46,564 nt of DNA from Syntrophus sp. (in: bacteria) (GCA_013824835.1 PNOM01000015.1:1-46564), one strand, 5' to 3'; numbered from the stretch's first letter, positions 8,003 through 16,126 are shown. Notes: a model not told the origin generated them from the letters alone. Numbers and translations are program-made.

Positions 8003-8488
8003 ATGGCTAAAACTATAACCATATGTTTTCGTACAAGCGAACGCTTACGCAATGCGCTGGAGAAGGTTGCAACAGAAGAAAGAAGAACTCTGTCTTCCAC
8101 TATCGAGAACATCCTTTATATCCATATAGAAGAAAGAGAAGAGTTTAAACCGGCACAGGAGGAAAATCGCCGTTATCCCAGAAAGAGTGTTTCTGTCCCT
8201 GCATTACTAAGTATCGATAATGAAACATCCGCCGGCATCGTACTCAATGTCTCTCTTGGCGGACTACAGATTTCAATTCCGAGTGGTTATCAATTTGAAG
8301 TCAAAGAAGATACAGAGAATTCTAAAATCGCCATTGTATTTGCTTTGCCGGAGATTAAAAAACCTCTGAGCGTGCAATGCATGCCCAAGCATATCGTTCG
8401 TTCCAATGGGGACACCATAATAGGGGCATCTTTTGAAGATACCGATTTTACGAACTACCAGACCCTCCAGGATTACCTTATCAATTAA
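8003..8488 (+). CDS. Ribbon-helix-helix DNA-binding domain fused to PilZ
   Basis: A 161-residue protein with two domains. Residues 1-46 (MAKTITICFRTSERLRNAL and a second helix) match the ribbon-helix-helix (Arc/MetJ/CopG-like) pattern: one strand with alternating residues followed by two helices. From about residue 54 a PilZ domain carries both c-di-GMP motifs, RRYPR (RxxxR) and NVSLGG (NxSxxG), and ends with GASFED. ATG 8003 has GGAGG at 7992-7996; a longer frame from 7949 has no ribosome site and overlaps the promoter. The protein probably dimerises through the RHH domain and could change DNA binding when c-di-GMP binds. It follows the glycosyltransferase cluster, a plausible target. Confidence 0.82.
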   Translation: MAKTITICFRTSERLRNALEKVATEERRTLSSTIENILYIHIEEREEFKPAQEENRRYPRKSVSVPALLSIDNETSAGIVLNVSLGGLQISIPSGYQFEVKEDTENSKIAIVFALPEIKKPLSVQCMPKHIVRSNGDTIIGASFEDTDFTNYQTLQDYLIN

Positions 8489-8915
8489 TTCCTGCTTAAT
8501 AATCCTTCCTGCGGCGCAACATCGAGCTACATGTATCACCTTAGTTTATTTTCGGTTCTGTCAAAAGTCTTGGTGTAGTCTTCTATTCTTCTGGCTGTCC
8601 AATCATATTATTTTTTTACCCCAGCACAACTGAGGTCCCACCTTTTTAGATTTTTTTGTTGCATTTTTTTGTGCCGTATATAATATTTAAGGAACATCAC
8701 GCTCGCTCATCCTTGTCAGCCGGAAGAGGCCTCACTAAGGGCATACCAACATCTTAGACACTCATAAAGCCCCAAATCATATGACTACCTTTACGGCCAA
8801 AAGTCGCACTTTTACGCATAAAACGAGTCAGGCGCAGCAGCAAGGCGCCCACTGGCTGGACGGTAGTTTCTGTCGTTTTGGTACGAGAAAAACTATGTTG
8901 TGATAGGGGGAAAAC
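8489..8915. other. Intergenic leader upstream of the accessory operon
   Basis: No gene is seen in these 427 bases. They contain T-rich tracts (near 8608 and 8645-8670), a promoter at 8656-8684 and a leader of about 230 bases before the first small gene. The leader has one modest stem, GGCGC (8831) with GCGCC (8845). I see no known riboswitch or attenuator. Confidence 0.5.
8656..8684 (+). promoter_or_regulatory. Promoter of the accessory operon
   Basis: A perfect TATAAT -10 at 8679-8684 follows TTGTTG at 8656-8661 with a 17-base spacer. It lies in an AT-rich tract ahead of the gene series 8916-17077, all of it on the same strand. The long leader leaves room for control. Confidence 0.5.
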
Positions 8916-9101
8916 ATGGGGACAAAGGCAAAGAGCAAGGCATCAACGGATGAAACAGTTGTGACTGAAGAGGGCGCTGCAAAAAAGACGAATTGTCAGG
9001 ATGATAACCCTGAATTTCTCTACATTCCCGTGGACAATGTCGTTGCTGCCGATCAGGTTCGTTCAGGGATCAAATTATGGTTTTCTGGAAGAAACTCATA
9101 A
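8916..9101 (+). CDS. Small hydrophilic protein at the head of the accessory operon
   Basis: A 61-residue frame starting ATG 8916 with AGGGGG at 8905-8910. The first half is charged and low-complexity (MGTKAKSKASTDETVVTEEG); the second half, PEFLYIPVDNVVAADQVRSG, looks more structured. There is no signal peptide or known domain. The ribosome site and position support a real gene, but short length leaves doubt. Between it and the next gene lies an 85-base stretch with only a 16-codon frame (9112-9162). Confidence 0.5.
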   Translation: MGTKAKSKASTDETVVTEEGAAKKTNCQDDNPEFLYIPVDNVVAADQVRSGIKLWFSGRNS

Positions 9102-9186
9102 AGGAAAAACCATGCGCAACCTGTGGGTGCAGCCAATCGCCCGCTATGCGGCCTCTGGCTGACGCCTGGTGTTGGGAGGAAAATAG

Positions 9187-9333
9187 ATGAAGCATATCAG
9201 ATGTATACTTGTCTTCTTCGCCTGTTTTATTGCAATTCAGGCGGATGTCTCAACGGTTACCAATACGATCGGCTTCGCGATTATGGCGCCGGTTGGAGCG
9301 AAAAGCCCGGATATTTATAAAAAACACATATAA
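9187..9333 (+). CDS. Small membrane or secreted peptide, 48 residues
   Basis: ATG 9187 is preceded by a strong GGGAGG at 9174-9179, and the 48-codon frame ends at TAA 9331-9333, directly inside the AAGGAGGTG ribosome site of the next gene. The peptide begins MKHIR and then has one hydrophobic run (CILVFFACFIAIQA, residues 6-19), fitting a signal peptide or membrane anchor, followed by a mixed tail ending in KKHI. A competing frame through 9123-9320 has no ribosome site. Tight coupling to the phosphoesterase argues it is translated. Role unknown; a small membrane peptide in such an operon could be a sensor, toxin or exported factor. Confidence 0.55.
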   Translation: MKHIRCILVFFACFIAIQADVSTVTNTIGFAIMAPVGAKSPDIYKKHI

Positions 9334-9344
9334 GGAGGTGTACC

Positions 9345-10481
9345 ATGGCTAACAGGAACAAAAGGGTATTCATAAGTGACGCGCACATCTCGCACATACC
9401 CACATTGGAGAAAGGCAAGTACGACTACACCTGGCTACAGCAGAAGGACGCGGAGGTGCTTACCAATTTTTTGAAGCACTTAAATGGCCTGCCGGATGTG
9501 GAAGAGATTGTTTTCATCGGCGACCTCTTCGACAATTGGGTCATTCCGGTGGATGTCGTGCCCCCGACAATCGATGAAATCATTACATTGCGAAAAGAAA
9601 AAGGCGATCCTGTTATACAGGCGTTAATCGACCTCTGTCAAAACCCTGCTATCCGCGTAGTTTGTCTGCCCGGCAACCACGATATGGAGTTGACCCCGGG
9701 GGTTGTTGAGAAACACTTTAAGAAGAATAATACAAAGGCACAAGGGCCTGGAATGATTTTTGGCGGGACCGCGGCCTGGAATTCAGGCAGCAGCGTCTAT
9801 CGCTCCAGTCGCCTTCGGGCAGAGCATGGCAGCGCCCACGCCATGTTTAACGCCCCTGATCCGATCAACAGTCCCGGTTCACGGCTGCCCCTGGGGTACT
9901 ACATTTCCCGGGTAGTGGCCACCAGAACCTACAACACGGGACATGGCGACCGTCATTGGTGGACCTATGTGGATGACATACTGGAAGCGGTAGGGCCCGA
10001 CAAGCTCGCCCTTTGTGCATTCGAGGCAGTTTTAGAGGAGACAGGCCTGTCTCCCGACACGGAGATTTTTATGCCGCAGCGCAACGGCCAGCCCGTAACC
10101 GTCACTGCGCGGCAAATATCGCAGAAATACCAGAACCTTTACAGCCAATGGCAAGAGCGCGCGGGCGTGGGTATCGCATTGAAATCAATCCTGGCGGAGA
10201 TCGGTTACCTCGATGATGCAGCCGACCGGTTGTGCAAAAAGAACGACACCAACATCGTGGTCTTCGGCCACAGTCATGACTGGGTACTTGACAAAGACTC
10301 ATGGTTTGTCGATGAGCGCATCTACGCCAACTGCGGCACCTGGTGCGACTCGCCGGAAAAGCCGTGGACCTACGTGGAAATCGAGACCCTCAGAAACACA
10401 ACCAAACGCTTCGCCCGCGTTCAGCAGTGGATGGGCGATAAACCCGGCGAAACCCTCAAAGAAGAGCAGGTGGGCCTGTAG
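9345..10481 (+). CDS. Calcineurin-like metallophosphoesterase
   Basis: A 378-residue phosphoesterase with the full two-metal signature: SDAH (Asp12, His14), IGDLFD (Asp60, Asp63), PGNHD (Asn111-His112-Asp113), EHGS and a C-terminal GHSHDW. The order D-x-H, G-D, G-N-H-D/E, H, G-H-x-H is that of the calcineurin superfamily, and it resembles the LpxH/YbbF-type branch but is longer, with a large insert of about 130 residues (roughly 190-310) before the last His motif. AGGAGGT at 9333-9339 gives a strong start. Substrate unknown: phospholipid, nucleotide or nucleic acid are all possible. Being first of the large genes in the accessory operon, it may reset or supply a signal for the downstream lipase and protease. 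Confidence 0.85.
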   Translation: MANRNKRVFISDAHISHIPTLEKGKYDYTWLQQKDAEVLTNFLKHLNGLPDVEEIVFIGDLFDNWVIPVDVVPPTIDEIITLRKEKGDPVIQALIDLCQNPAIRVVCLPGNHDMELTPGVVEKHFKKNNTKAQGPGMIFGGTAAWNSGSSVYRSSRLRAEHGSAHAMFNAPDPINSPGSRLPLGYYISRVVATRTYNTGHGDRHWWTYVDDILEAVGPDKLALCAFEAVLEETGLSPDTEIFMPQRNGQPVTVTARQISQKYQNLYSQWQERAGVGIALKSILAEIGYLDDAADRLCKKNDTNIVVFGHSHDWVLDKDSWFVDERIYANCGTWCDSPEKPWTYVEIETLRNTTKRFARVQQWMGDKPGETLKEEQVGL

Positions 10482-10581
10482 CTGGTTTGTCGTGTGTCTC
10501 AGACGGCAAAGAAAGTACAAAACGTTCAGGTACACTACAAAAACGGAGGTGTCATTACGGACAAATCCCTTGAAGGGTCTT

Positions 10582-10706
10582 ATTCCAATTCTAATTCAAG
10601 TCATTGCGAGGAGCGTAGCGACGTGGCAATCTAAGGCTTTGAGATTGCTTCGCTTTGCTCGCAATGACATCTGACATAAAATAGACTATTGATTTAGAAT
10701 TGGAAT
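10582..10706. mobile_element. MITE-like element with 13-bp terminal inverted repeats
   Basis: ATTCCAATTCTAA at 10582-10594 and its exact inverse TTAGAATTGGAAT at 10694-10706 bound a 125-bp element. Inside, a long imperfect palindrome pairs CATTGCGAGGAGCG (from 10602) with the TTGCTCGCAATG end of 10642-10667. The inner sequence is of the kind repeated many times in deltaproteobacterial genomes. There is no coding capacity. It sits between the phosphoesterase and lipoprotein genes. Target-site duplication is not clear. Confidence 0.65.
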
Positions 10707-10749
10707 TACACGATGGAGTTTCGTCCAACAACAACAATATGGAGGTGAT

Positions 10750-11382
10750 ATGATGAAAGGGAAGGTTTTGGCTATCCTTTGGTTAATCCTCATGGTAATG
10801 CCCAGCGGTTGTTCTGTGAGATTGGTGAGTCAATATGATGCTGATACCGAGAAAGCAATTGTCGATACAGCCAAGAAAACGGACCTCTTTTACGGAAAGG
10901 TTTTAGAGTTGCCCCAGGACCAGAGGCATTATGCTTCGTTGTCCGACCAGTATGTATCAATCGAAACGGATATACGGTCCCTCGTGTTGCGAAATGAGGC
11001 GCGACGTCTCAATGCCGAATCAATTGAACAATCTAAGATCCTGTTGAATCTGTGGCTGGGAATAAAGAATGATCATAGGTGCAGGCAAGACATGGCCAAG
11101 CTGAAAGACGACAATGATCGCAAGGAACTGACCGCCTTTTGCATTAAATGGCAACAGGATGACAACTGCACAGGCTTCATTGATGAATGCTACAAGACCG
11201 TTGACGCATGCAGGGAAGATTGTAAAAATGCGGTAAAGCTAAAATGGAGCAAGACAGAAGAACGCCTTAAAGATACCTATAAAACAGCGCTTGCAAGAAT
11301 TGACCGTGCGCAACTGAAAAATGTCTTTTTTTACATGCTCATCGGCGAAAAGCTCAAGCAAGACAGCGCTGAAAAGAAATAG
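10750..11382 (+). CDS. Cysteine-rich lipoprotein
   Basis: A 210-residue exported lipoprotein: short basic start, hydrophobic VLAILWLILMVM and a lipobox-like MPSGC, so Cys21 is the likely lipidated residue. The mature part is helical and contains six further Cys between about residues 117 and 160 (HRC, AFC, DNC, DEC, DAC, EDC), consistent with disulfides in the periplasm. GGAGGTGAT at 10741-10749 precedes two in-frame ATGs (10750, 10753); the second has the better spacing. No family recognised. It is the only clearly periplasmic large component of the accessory operon, so it may sense the envelope or anchor a complex to a membrane. Confidence 0.75.
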   Translation: MMKGKVLAILWLILMVMPSGCSVRLVSQYDADTEKAIVDTAKKTDLFYGKVLELPQDQRHYASLSDQYVSIETDIRSLVLRNEARRLNAESIEQSKILLNLWLGIKNDHRCRQDMAKLKDDNDRKELTAFCIKWQQDDNCTGFIDECYKTVDACREDCKNAVKLKWSKTEERLKDTYKTALARIDRAQLKNVFFYMLIGEKLKQDSAEKK

Positions 11383-11399
11383 CGACCAGCGAGGTGTCT

Positions 11400-11726
11400 A
11401 TGGATTTCGATATCAATAAAACGCTTGAAGATATGCTTGCCGCAGCGACAAAGGTATTTACCGGCAAATGGCCGGAGATAGAAGGAATCGTAAAAACGAT
11501 CATGCAAAACGAGAAAGAGACGTTACTCATGATCGCGGAAGCCAGATTAAATGGGGAAATAGATGATGACGAAATGAAAGGCAGGTTGAAACAAGAGAAG
11601 AAAGTGTTTAAGGCCGGGCTCCTCGCCGTTGAGATTGCGGGCAAAAAAATGGCGCAGGATGCGATAAACGCTGCCCTGGATGTCTTCTGGAAGGCGGTTA
11701 AGACCGCATTGGTAACCGTCCTATAG
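11400..11726 (+). CDS. Small all-helical protein of the accessory operon
   Basis: About 108 residues from ATG 11400, with GAGG at 11391-11394; a GTG at 11394 overlaps the ribosome site and is less likely. The sequence is strongly helical (TLEDMLAAATKVF, ETLLMIAEARLNG, DDDEMKGRLKQEKKVFKAG) with an Ala-rich amphipathic C-terminal half. There is no signal peptide or known domain. It lies 17 bases after the lipoprotein stop. A helical-bundle partner or regulator of the adjacent patatin is possible, but nothing in the sequence shows it. Confidence 0.7.
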   Translation: MDFDINKTLEDMLAAATKVFTGKWPEIEGIVKTIMQNEKETLLMIAEARLNGEIDDDEMKGRLKQEKKVFKAGLLAVEIAGKKMAQDAINAALDVFWKAVKTALVTVL

Positions 11727-11884
11727 GGTGTCAGTCCTGCCCGGGGGATCAGCCAACGGTAATTTTGCGGGCGATAAACCGGTTATCAATTTCAAGACAA
11801 AAGGGGCTACCTTGAAAGGTCACTTTGGGAAGTGAGGGACAAGGGGAGCTTCCAAAACCAACGTTTTCATCTTAGGGAGGTCTT
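11727..11884 (+). other. Gap with a doubtful 35-codon frame
   Basis: Between the helical protein and the patatin gene a frame from GTG 11728 to TGA 11835 encodes a Gly-rich 35-residue peptide (MSVLPGGSANGNFAGDKP onward). No convincing ribosome site is present, so it may be a remnant. The end of the gap carries GGGAGG at 11875-11880 for the patatin gene. Confidence 0.3.
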
Positions 11885-13012
11885 ATGAGCGTACAAGAGT
11901 TACTGAACAATGGTTTAGCCTTATCCGGCGGCGGTTTCCGGGCCGCCCTCTTCAGTCTGGGAAGTCTCTGGCGCCTCAACGAGATGGGTTGGCTTCGGAG
12001 ACTGGACATCATCACCAGCGTCTCCGGCGGTTCTATCACGAGCGCCGTTCTGGCCAGCCGCTGGTCAAAGCTGACGTGGTCCGATAACGCCGACCAAGGT
12101 GTAGCCACCAATTTTGAGGACCTGATTGTTGGCCCTCTGCAAGAATTCTGCTCCAAAAGAGTTGATGTAGCAGCGGGGTTGCAGGGACTCCTGTCCCCCT
12201 TTTCCTCCATAGCAGGCAAGGTCGAAAAAGCATATCGTGACGAACTATTCTCCGATACCACCCTGCAAGACCTGCCTGACCCGCAGCAGGGCACAACGCC
12301 TCGCTTCACCTTTTACGCCACAAGCCTGCAAACAGGATCGAGCGTAAGGATCAGCCGAAAGTATCTTGCTGATTACAAGGTGGGCATGGTGATGGCGCCG
12401 GATATTCCTTTAGCCAAGGTGGTGGCTGCCTCAAGCGCCTTTCCACCTCCCCTTTCACCGGTGATATTCAACCTGGACCCAGGCAACTGGACACGGGTGG
12501 AAGGCGCCTATCTTTTCGATAACGTGGCCATACGCCAAAGGATGGTGCTCACCGACGGCGGGGTGTACGATAATATGGGGCTGGAAGCCATATGGGACCG
12601 CTGCCAGACTGTTCTGGTCTGCGATGCAGGTGCGCCATTCAGCGTCAAGAGTGATCCGAATACTGACTGGGCCAGTATAGCCCTTCGGGTCATGGACATA
12701 ACTACCGAACAGACCCGAGCCCTGCGGAGACGGAAGCTGGTGCAAGACTATCGGGACAAGATACGCCATGGGACCTATTGGGGCATCAGCACTGCCATCA
12801 ATGATTACGACGTCCAGAATCCTTTGGCTGTGGACAATGACCTGACCCGTGAGCTTCGCAACATCCGGACCCGGCTTAATCCTTTTAAACCTGAGGAACA
12901 GGGACATCTCATAAACTGGGGCTATGCCCTGACCGACGCGGCCATGAGACAATACGTGGAACCCGGCGCGACAACCGGCACATTACCCTGTCAGAAATTT
13001 CCGCTCGGGTAA
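11885..13012 (+). CDS. Patatin-like phospholipase
   Basis: A 375-residue patatin-family lipid acyl hydrolase. The oxyanion hole is LSGGGFRAALFSLGSL (about residues 13-28), the nucleophile elbow is SVSGGS with Ser47 (first Gly of GxSxG replaced by Ser), and the catalytic Asp224 is in LTDGGVYDNMG. These three elements make an active Ser-Asp dyad likely. Patatins cleave membrane phospholipids; in bacteria they occur as secreted virulence factors and as effectors of defence systems (for example CapV in CBASS). There is no signal peptide, so it acts in the cytosol, presumably on the inner membrane. Strong GGGAGG before ATG 11885. It ends 12 bp before the CHAT gene, suggesting joint expression. Confidence 0.9.
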   Translation: MSVQELLNNGLALSGGGFRAALFSLGSLWRLNEMGWLRRLDIITSVSGGSITSAVLASRWSKLTWSDNADQGVATNFEDLIVGPLQEFCSKRVDVAAGLQGLLSPFSSIAGKVEKAYRDELFSDTTLQDLPDPQQGTTPRFTFYATSLQTGSSVRISRKYLADYKVGMVMAPDIPLAKVVAASSAFPPPLSPVIFNLDPGNWTRVEGAYLFDNVAIRQRMVLTDGGVYDNMGLEAIWDRCQTVLVCDAGAPFSVKSDPNTDWASIALRVMDITTEQTRALRRRKLVQDYRDKIRHGTYWGISTAINDYDVQNPLAVDNDLTRELRNIRTRLNPFKPEEQGHLINWGYALTDAAMRQYVEPGATTGTLPCQKFPLG

Positions 13013-13024
13013 CAGGAGGGATCG

Positions 13025-14923
13025 ATGAGTCGAAGTTATTTTGGTCAATGGGGGCGGGGGCTTTCCGAAGAACGCTTTGCGAAGGCCCTGGCGGCATACA
13101 GCGTTCTTGCCCAATATGACTTTCCTGATATGAACACAAAAAGGGGAATCAGTATTATACAGGAGGTATTCTCCTCTCAGGGGCAATGGGGGCCGCGGGT
13201 TCTACAGTGGATTCACAAATCGAAATTCGGGGAACTGAAGGCCCTGCCGACAGCCAGGGTCATGGCTCTTGCCTGGGATAAATTGAACCAGGATTTTGGC
13301 CCCCTCAGCTTGCAGGTGGTCCCACCCGATGACAAACAATTTCTTTTCATCTGGGTTCTGGAACAATTGAGCCAGGCTCAAGGGGTAGTCTCAGCCTACA
13401 TACAGGTTGATGATTCCGGCGAGAACATCGCCTGGAGTTGGCCGGTCTCCTTCGGGCTTTTGGCTGATCCCGACTCCCAGACCCTGGCGTCGAAGCTGGA
13501 GGCAGCGGGCCGGTTTCTCAACCCGGAATTGCCCCTGGCCAGCATTGTCAATCTGTCAGCGGACAGCCCGCGGTGCAACATCCTGATTCTGCCCTGGTCT
13601 ATGTCCAGGGCGATTAGTGAAGGGTTTTGCAATAAATTTACCGTCAGGGCAGACCTGGTCTGGATACACGGCAGGGTAGACGAACCCTGGCATCGGGCCA
13701 AAACGCTTCTGGAGGCCCTGCGGGTAGAAACCAGGGCCAACGGGATTCTCCTGGCGACCTTCTCCTTTAAGTCTCTTGTGGCAGGACTCGCCCATAACCT
13801 GCCTCTGGACAGGGCCATACACGAAGCCGCCGGGAAAGAACACCGGCCCTACATCCTGCTGGCCGAAGACCGGTTGCTGCAGCAGGCCAGCCTGGAGGCA
13901 GTGCTTGGGAAAATGGCCTTGAAGCTGGACAACATGAAACGTGTTCCCAAGATGGCGATCCGTACCCTTGCCGCAACCCATCTCCCAGTGCCACCGGAGG
14001 GCAGCCCTCATGATATTTCAAAAATCATCAAGTCCGCCCCGAAACCAATGACCAGCGTATCCTATGAAGATTCCGGGGACGCACGTCCGGAGCCAGGCAG
14101 GGACGCACGTGTTATGGCCGAACCGCCCATGGACATGAATATTTTCGATCACGAATCCCGGGGAGCAAGCGCTTTGGCCGCGCTGTCGATGGATATTTCG
14201 GAGGCAGGGCGCGATTTGCCTCCAGCGCAGGCTGAGCCGCGATGGTTACAGGCTCAGGTGTCCATGGGCACAGATAAGGCCGAACCGGCCATGGACCGGG
14301 AAATGCTGGACCCTTTCACCGCAATCCTCTGTGGCGCCAGCGAGAGGGTGAATGCCGTGCAGCCAGGTCTTGTCAGGGATACCTTATCAAAGCTTGAGGA
14401 AATGATCGGGCATCCGGTCGCTATTGCAAATACCTGGGGCACATGGAAGGAACAGATTCAGTCTTGCCGCCCCAGGCTGCTTTACATCATGCCCCACACC
14501 ATAGAGGACAAGAATTACAATTCACCGGCAATGGAGATCGGCGTTAAAGATTCCGAAACCCTGGTCTCGATTCACATTACAAAGGAATATGTCGCCACAG
14601 AACCGGCAAAGGAACATCCCCTCGTGTTGCTTTTCGGATGTGAAACACAATCCAGCGCTCTGGCCTACGACAGCCTTGTCAGTTGTTTCCGGCGGTCCGG
14701 AGCCGCTCTGGTCGTATGCACCCTTACAAGCATCCTGGGACGGCATGCAGCCCCTATGGGCCAACTTTTAGTTGAGGTTCTCAAGAAACAGAGCAGTGAA
14801 AAAGCTGTTACATTTGGAGAGATCATGCGGTATTTCCGCTGCGAGGCCTTACGGCAGGGCTATCCTGCTGCCATGTGTCTGGCCACGTTCGGGGATGCCC
14901 ACTGGCTGATCAAATCAAATTAA
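13025..14923 (+). CDS. CHAT-domain (caspase-like) protein
   Basis: A 632-residue protein. The last 150 or so residues form a CHAT domain, the clan CD protease fold of separase/caspase type: RLLYIMPHTIE holds the putative catalytic His491 and LVLLFGCETQSS holds Cys539 (HPLVLLFGCET matches the LVvLsACeT pattern), followed by the AALVVCTLTSI strand. The N-terminal 330 residues are unlike anything I recognise, with an alpha/beta look (LFIWVLEQLSQ, NILILPWSMS, ADLVWIHGRVD) that may be a second, older caspase-like domain or a sensor. Residues about 340-430 are Pro/Ala/Glu-rich and probably a linker. CHAT proteases act in regulated proteolysis and suicide systems (for example Craspase). AGGAGG before ATG 13025, and its TAA adjoins the AGGAGGT of the MBL gene. 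Confidence 0.75.
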   Translation: MSRSYFGQWGRGLSEERFAKALAAYSVLAQYDFPDMNTKRGISIIQEVFSSQGQWGPRVLQWIHKSKFGELKALPTARVMALAWDKLNQDFGPLSLQVVPPDDKQFLFIWVLEQLSQAQGVVSAYIQVDDSGENIAWSWPVSFGLLADPDSQTLASKLEAAGRFLNPELPLASIVNLSADSPRCNILILPWSMSRAISEGFCNKFTVRADLVWIHGRVDEPWHRAKTLLEALRVETRANGILLATFSFKSLVAGLAHNLPLDRAIHEAAGKEHRPYILLAEDRLLQQASLEAVLGKMALKLDNMKRVPKMAIRTLAATHLPVPPEGSPHDISKIIKSAPKPMTSVSYEDSGDARPEPGRDARVMAEPPMDMNIFDHESRGASALAALSMDISEAGRDLPPAQAEPRWLQAQVSMGTDKAEPAMDREMLDPFTAILCGASERVNAVQPGLVRDTLSKLEEMIGHPVAIANTWGTWKEQIQSCRPRLLYIMPHTIEDKNYNSPAMEIGVKDSETLVSIHITKEYVATEPAKEHPLVLLFGCETQSSALAYDSLVSCFRRSGAALVVCTLTSILGRHAAPMGQLLVEVLKKQSSEKAVTFGEIMRYFRCEALRQGYPAAMCLATFGDAHWLIKSN

Positions 14924-14933
14924 GGAGGTATCT

Positions 14934-16058
14934 ATGTTAAATATCCACATGCTTCCCGCCCTGGAAGGGGATTGCCTCCTCGTGGAATATGGCGAGAAAG
15001 GGCACGCCTGGCGTATGATTATCGACGGAGGACGGGCAGGAACTTATGACGTTCTTAAGGATCAATTGGGCAAAGAAAAGCCTGTTGAACTCCTGGTGGT
15101 CACCCACGTGGACGCGGACCACATCGAGGGTGTTATCCGGCTCCTCTATGTTCAGGCGCGAGACAATATCCATCCCATTCAACAGGTCTGGTTCAACGGA
15201 TACAGGCACCTGGCGGCTCAGGACATGCTGGGACCTGTGCAAGGGGAGTATCTGAGCGCCCTCATTGAGAAATGCGAAATCCCCTGGAACAAGGCTTTCA
15301 GCGGCCAGGCCGTGAAGACTCCTGATACAGGAGACCTCCCTGTGGCCGAGTTCCCGGGCAACATGCGGCTGACCGTACTTTCTCCCGACCAGAAGAAGCT
15401 TGCTAAGCTCTTTCCGGAATGGGGAAAAACAATAAAAGAAGCCGGTCTTGACACGGATGACCCCGAAAAGGTGCTTGAGCGCCTCGAGGAAGACAAGCGG
15501 CTCATTCCGGACAAACTTGGGGAGAAAGCCTTGGACATAGAGCGCTTGCTGGACAAGCACTTTACTTCAGATCACGCCGTGGCGAACGGCTCTTCTATTA
15601 CATTTCTGGCCGAACGGCTCGACACCGCAGGGGCAATACAGGAGAGTTGTCTTTTTCTGGCGGACGCCCACGCCGATGTGGTGATTTGTTCAATTTTACG
15701 GTTGTTGAAAGAACGTGTTGACCATGCCGGAAAGGCGCCGGAGAAATTGTCCGTCACCGCAGTGAAGATTCCCCACCACGGAAGCAAAAACAATGTGTCC
15801 CCGGATTTGATCAAATTGCTTGACTGCGATACCTATCTGATCAGTACCAACGGAAACACATTCCATCACCCTGATCAGGAATCTGTCGCGCGAATCATTG
15901 AATACAATGGAAAAAAACCGACCAAGCTCTATTTCAACTATTGTAGCGAGTACAATCGTGTATGGGATGACAACACGCTCAGGAACGACATGCAATACGA
16001 GACCTATTATCCAGCGGACGGCAATATAGCAGGGCTGGTAATCCCGCTTCCTGAATGA
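14934..16058 (+). CDS. MBL-fold metallohydrolase (ComEC/Rec2-like)
   Basis: A 374-residue metallo-beta-lactamase-fold hydrolase. Metal ligands are visible: THVDADHIEG (His58, Asp60, Asp62, His63), then FLADAHAD, and KIPHHGSKNN near residue 282, the pattern of the ComEC C-terminal domain and related stand-alone proteins. The start MLNIHMLPALEGDCLLVEYG is typical of the subfamily (GDc..i). No signal peptide, so it is cytosolic. Substrates for relatives include nucleic acids and small phosphate esters. MBL proteins of this type recur in putative conflict operons beside proteases. AGGAGGT lies immediately before ATG 14934. The next gene follows within 70 bp. Confidence 0.88.
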   Translation: MLNIHMLPALEGDCLLVEYGEKGHAWRMIIDGGRAGTYDVLKDQLGKEKPVELLVVTHVDADHIEGVIRLLYVQARDNIHPIQQVWFNGYRHLAAQDMLGPVQGEYLSALIEKCEIPWNKAFSGQAVKTPDTGDLPVAEFPGNMRLTVLSPDQKKLAKLFPEWGKTIKEAGLDTDDPEKVLERLEEDKRLIPDKLGEKALDIERLLDKHFTSDHAVANGSSITFLAERLDTAGAIQESCLFLADAHADVVICSILRLLKERVDHAGKAPEKLSVTAVKIPHHGSKNNVSPDLIKLLDCDTYLISTNGNTFHHPDQESVARIIEYNGKKPTKLYFNYCSEYNRVWDDNTLRNDMQYETYYPADGNIAGLVIPLPE

Positions 16059-16126
16059 ACCGCCCCGCTGCAAGCAGCAAGGAATCATTTGCATTGAATC
16101 AGGGCAAAAAACAGGAGGTAACGATC

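Noticed and set aside
9123-9320. 65-codon plus-strand frame
   Set aside because: No ribosome site, and the overlapping 48-codon frame (9187-9333) has a strong one and is coupled to the next gene.
10213-10674. 153-codon plus-strand frame across the phosphoesterase end
   Set aside because: Shadow frame running into the MITE-like element; composition unlike a protein.
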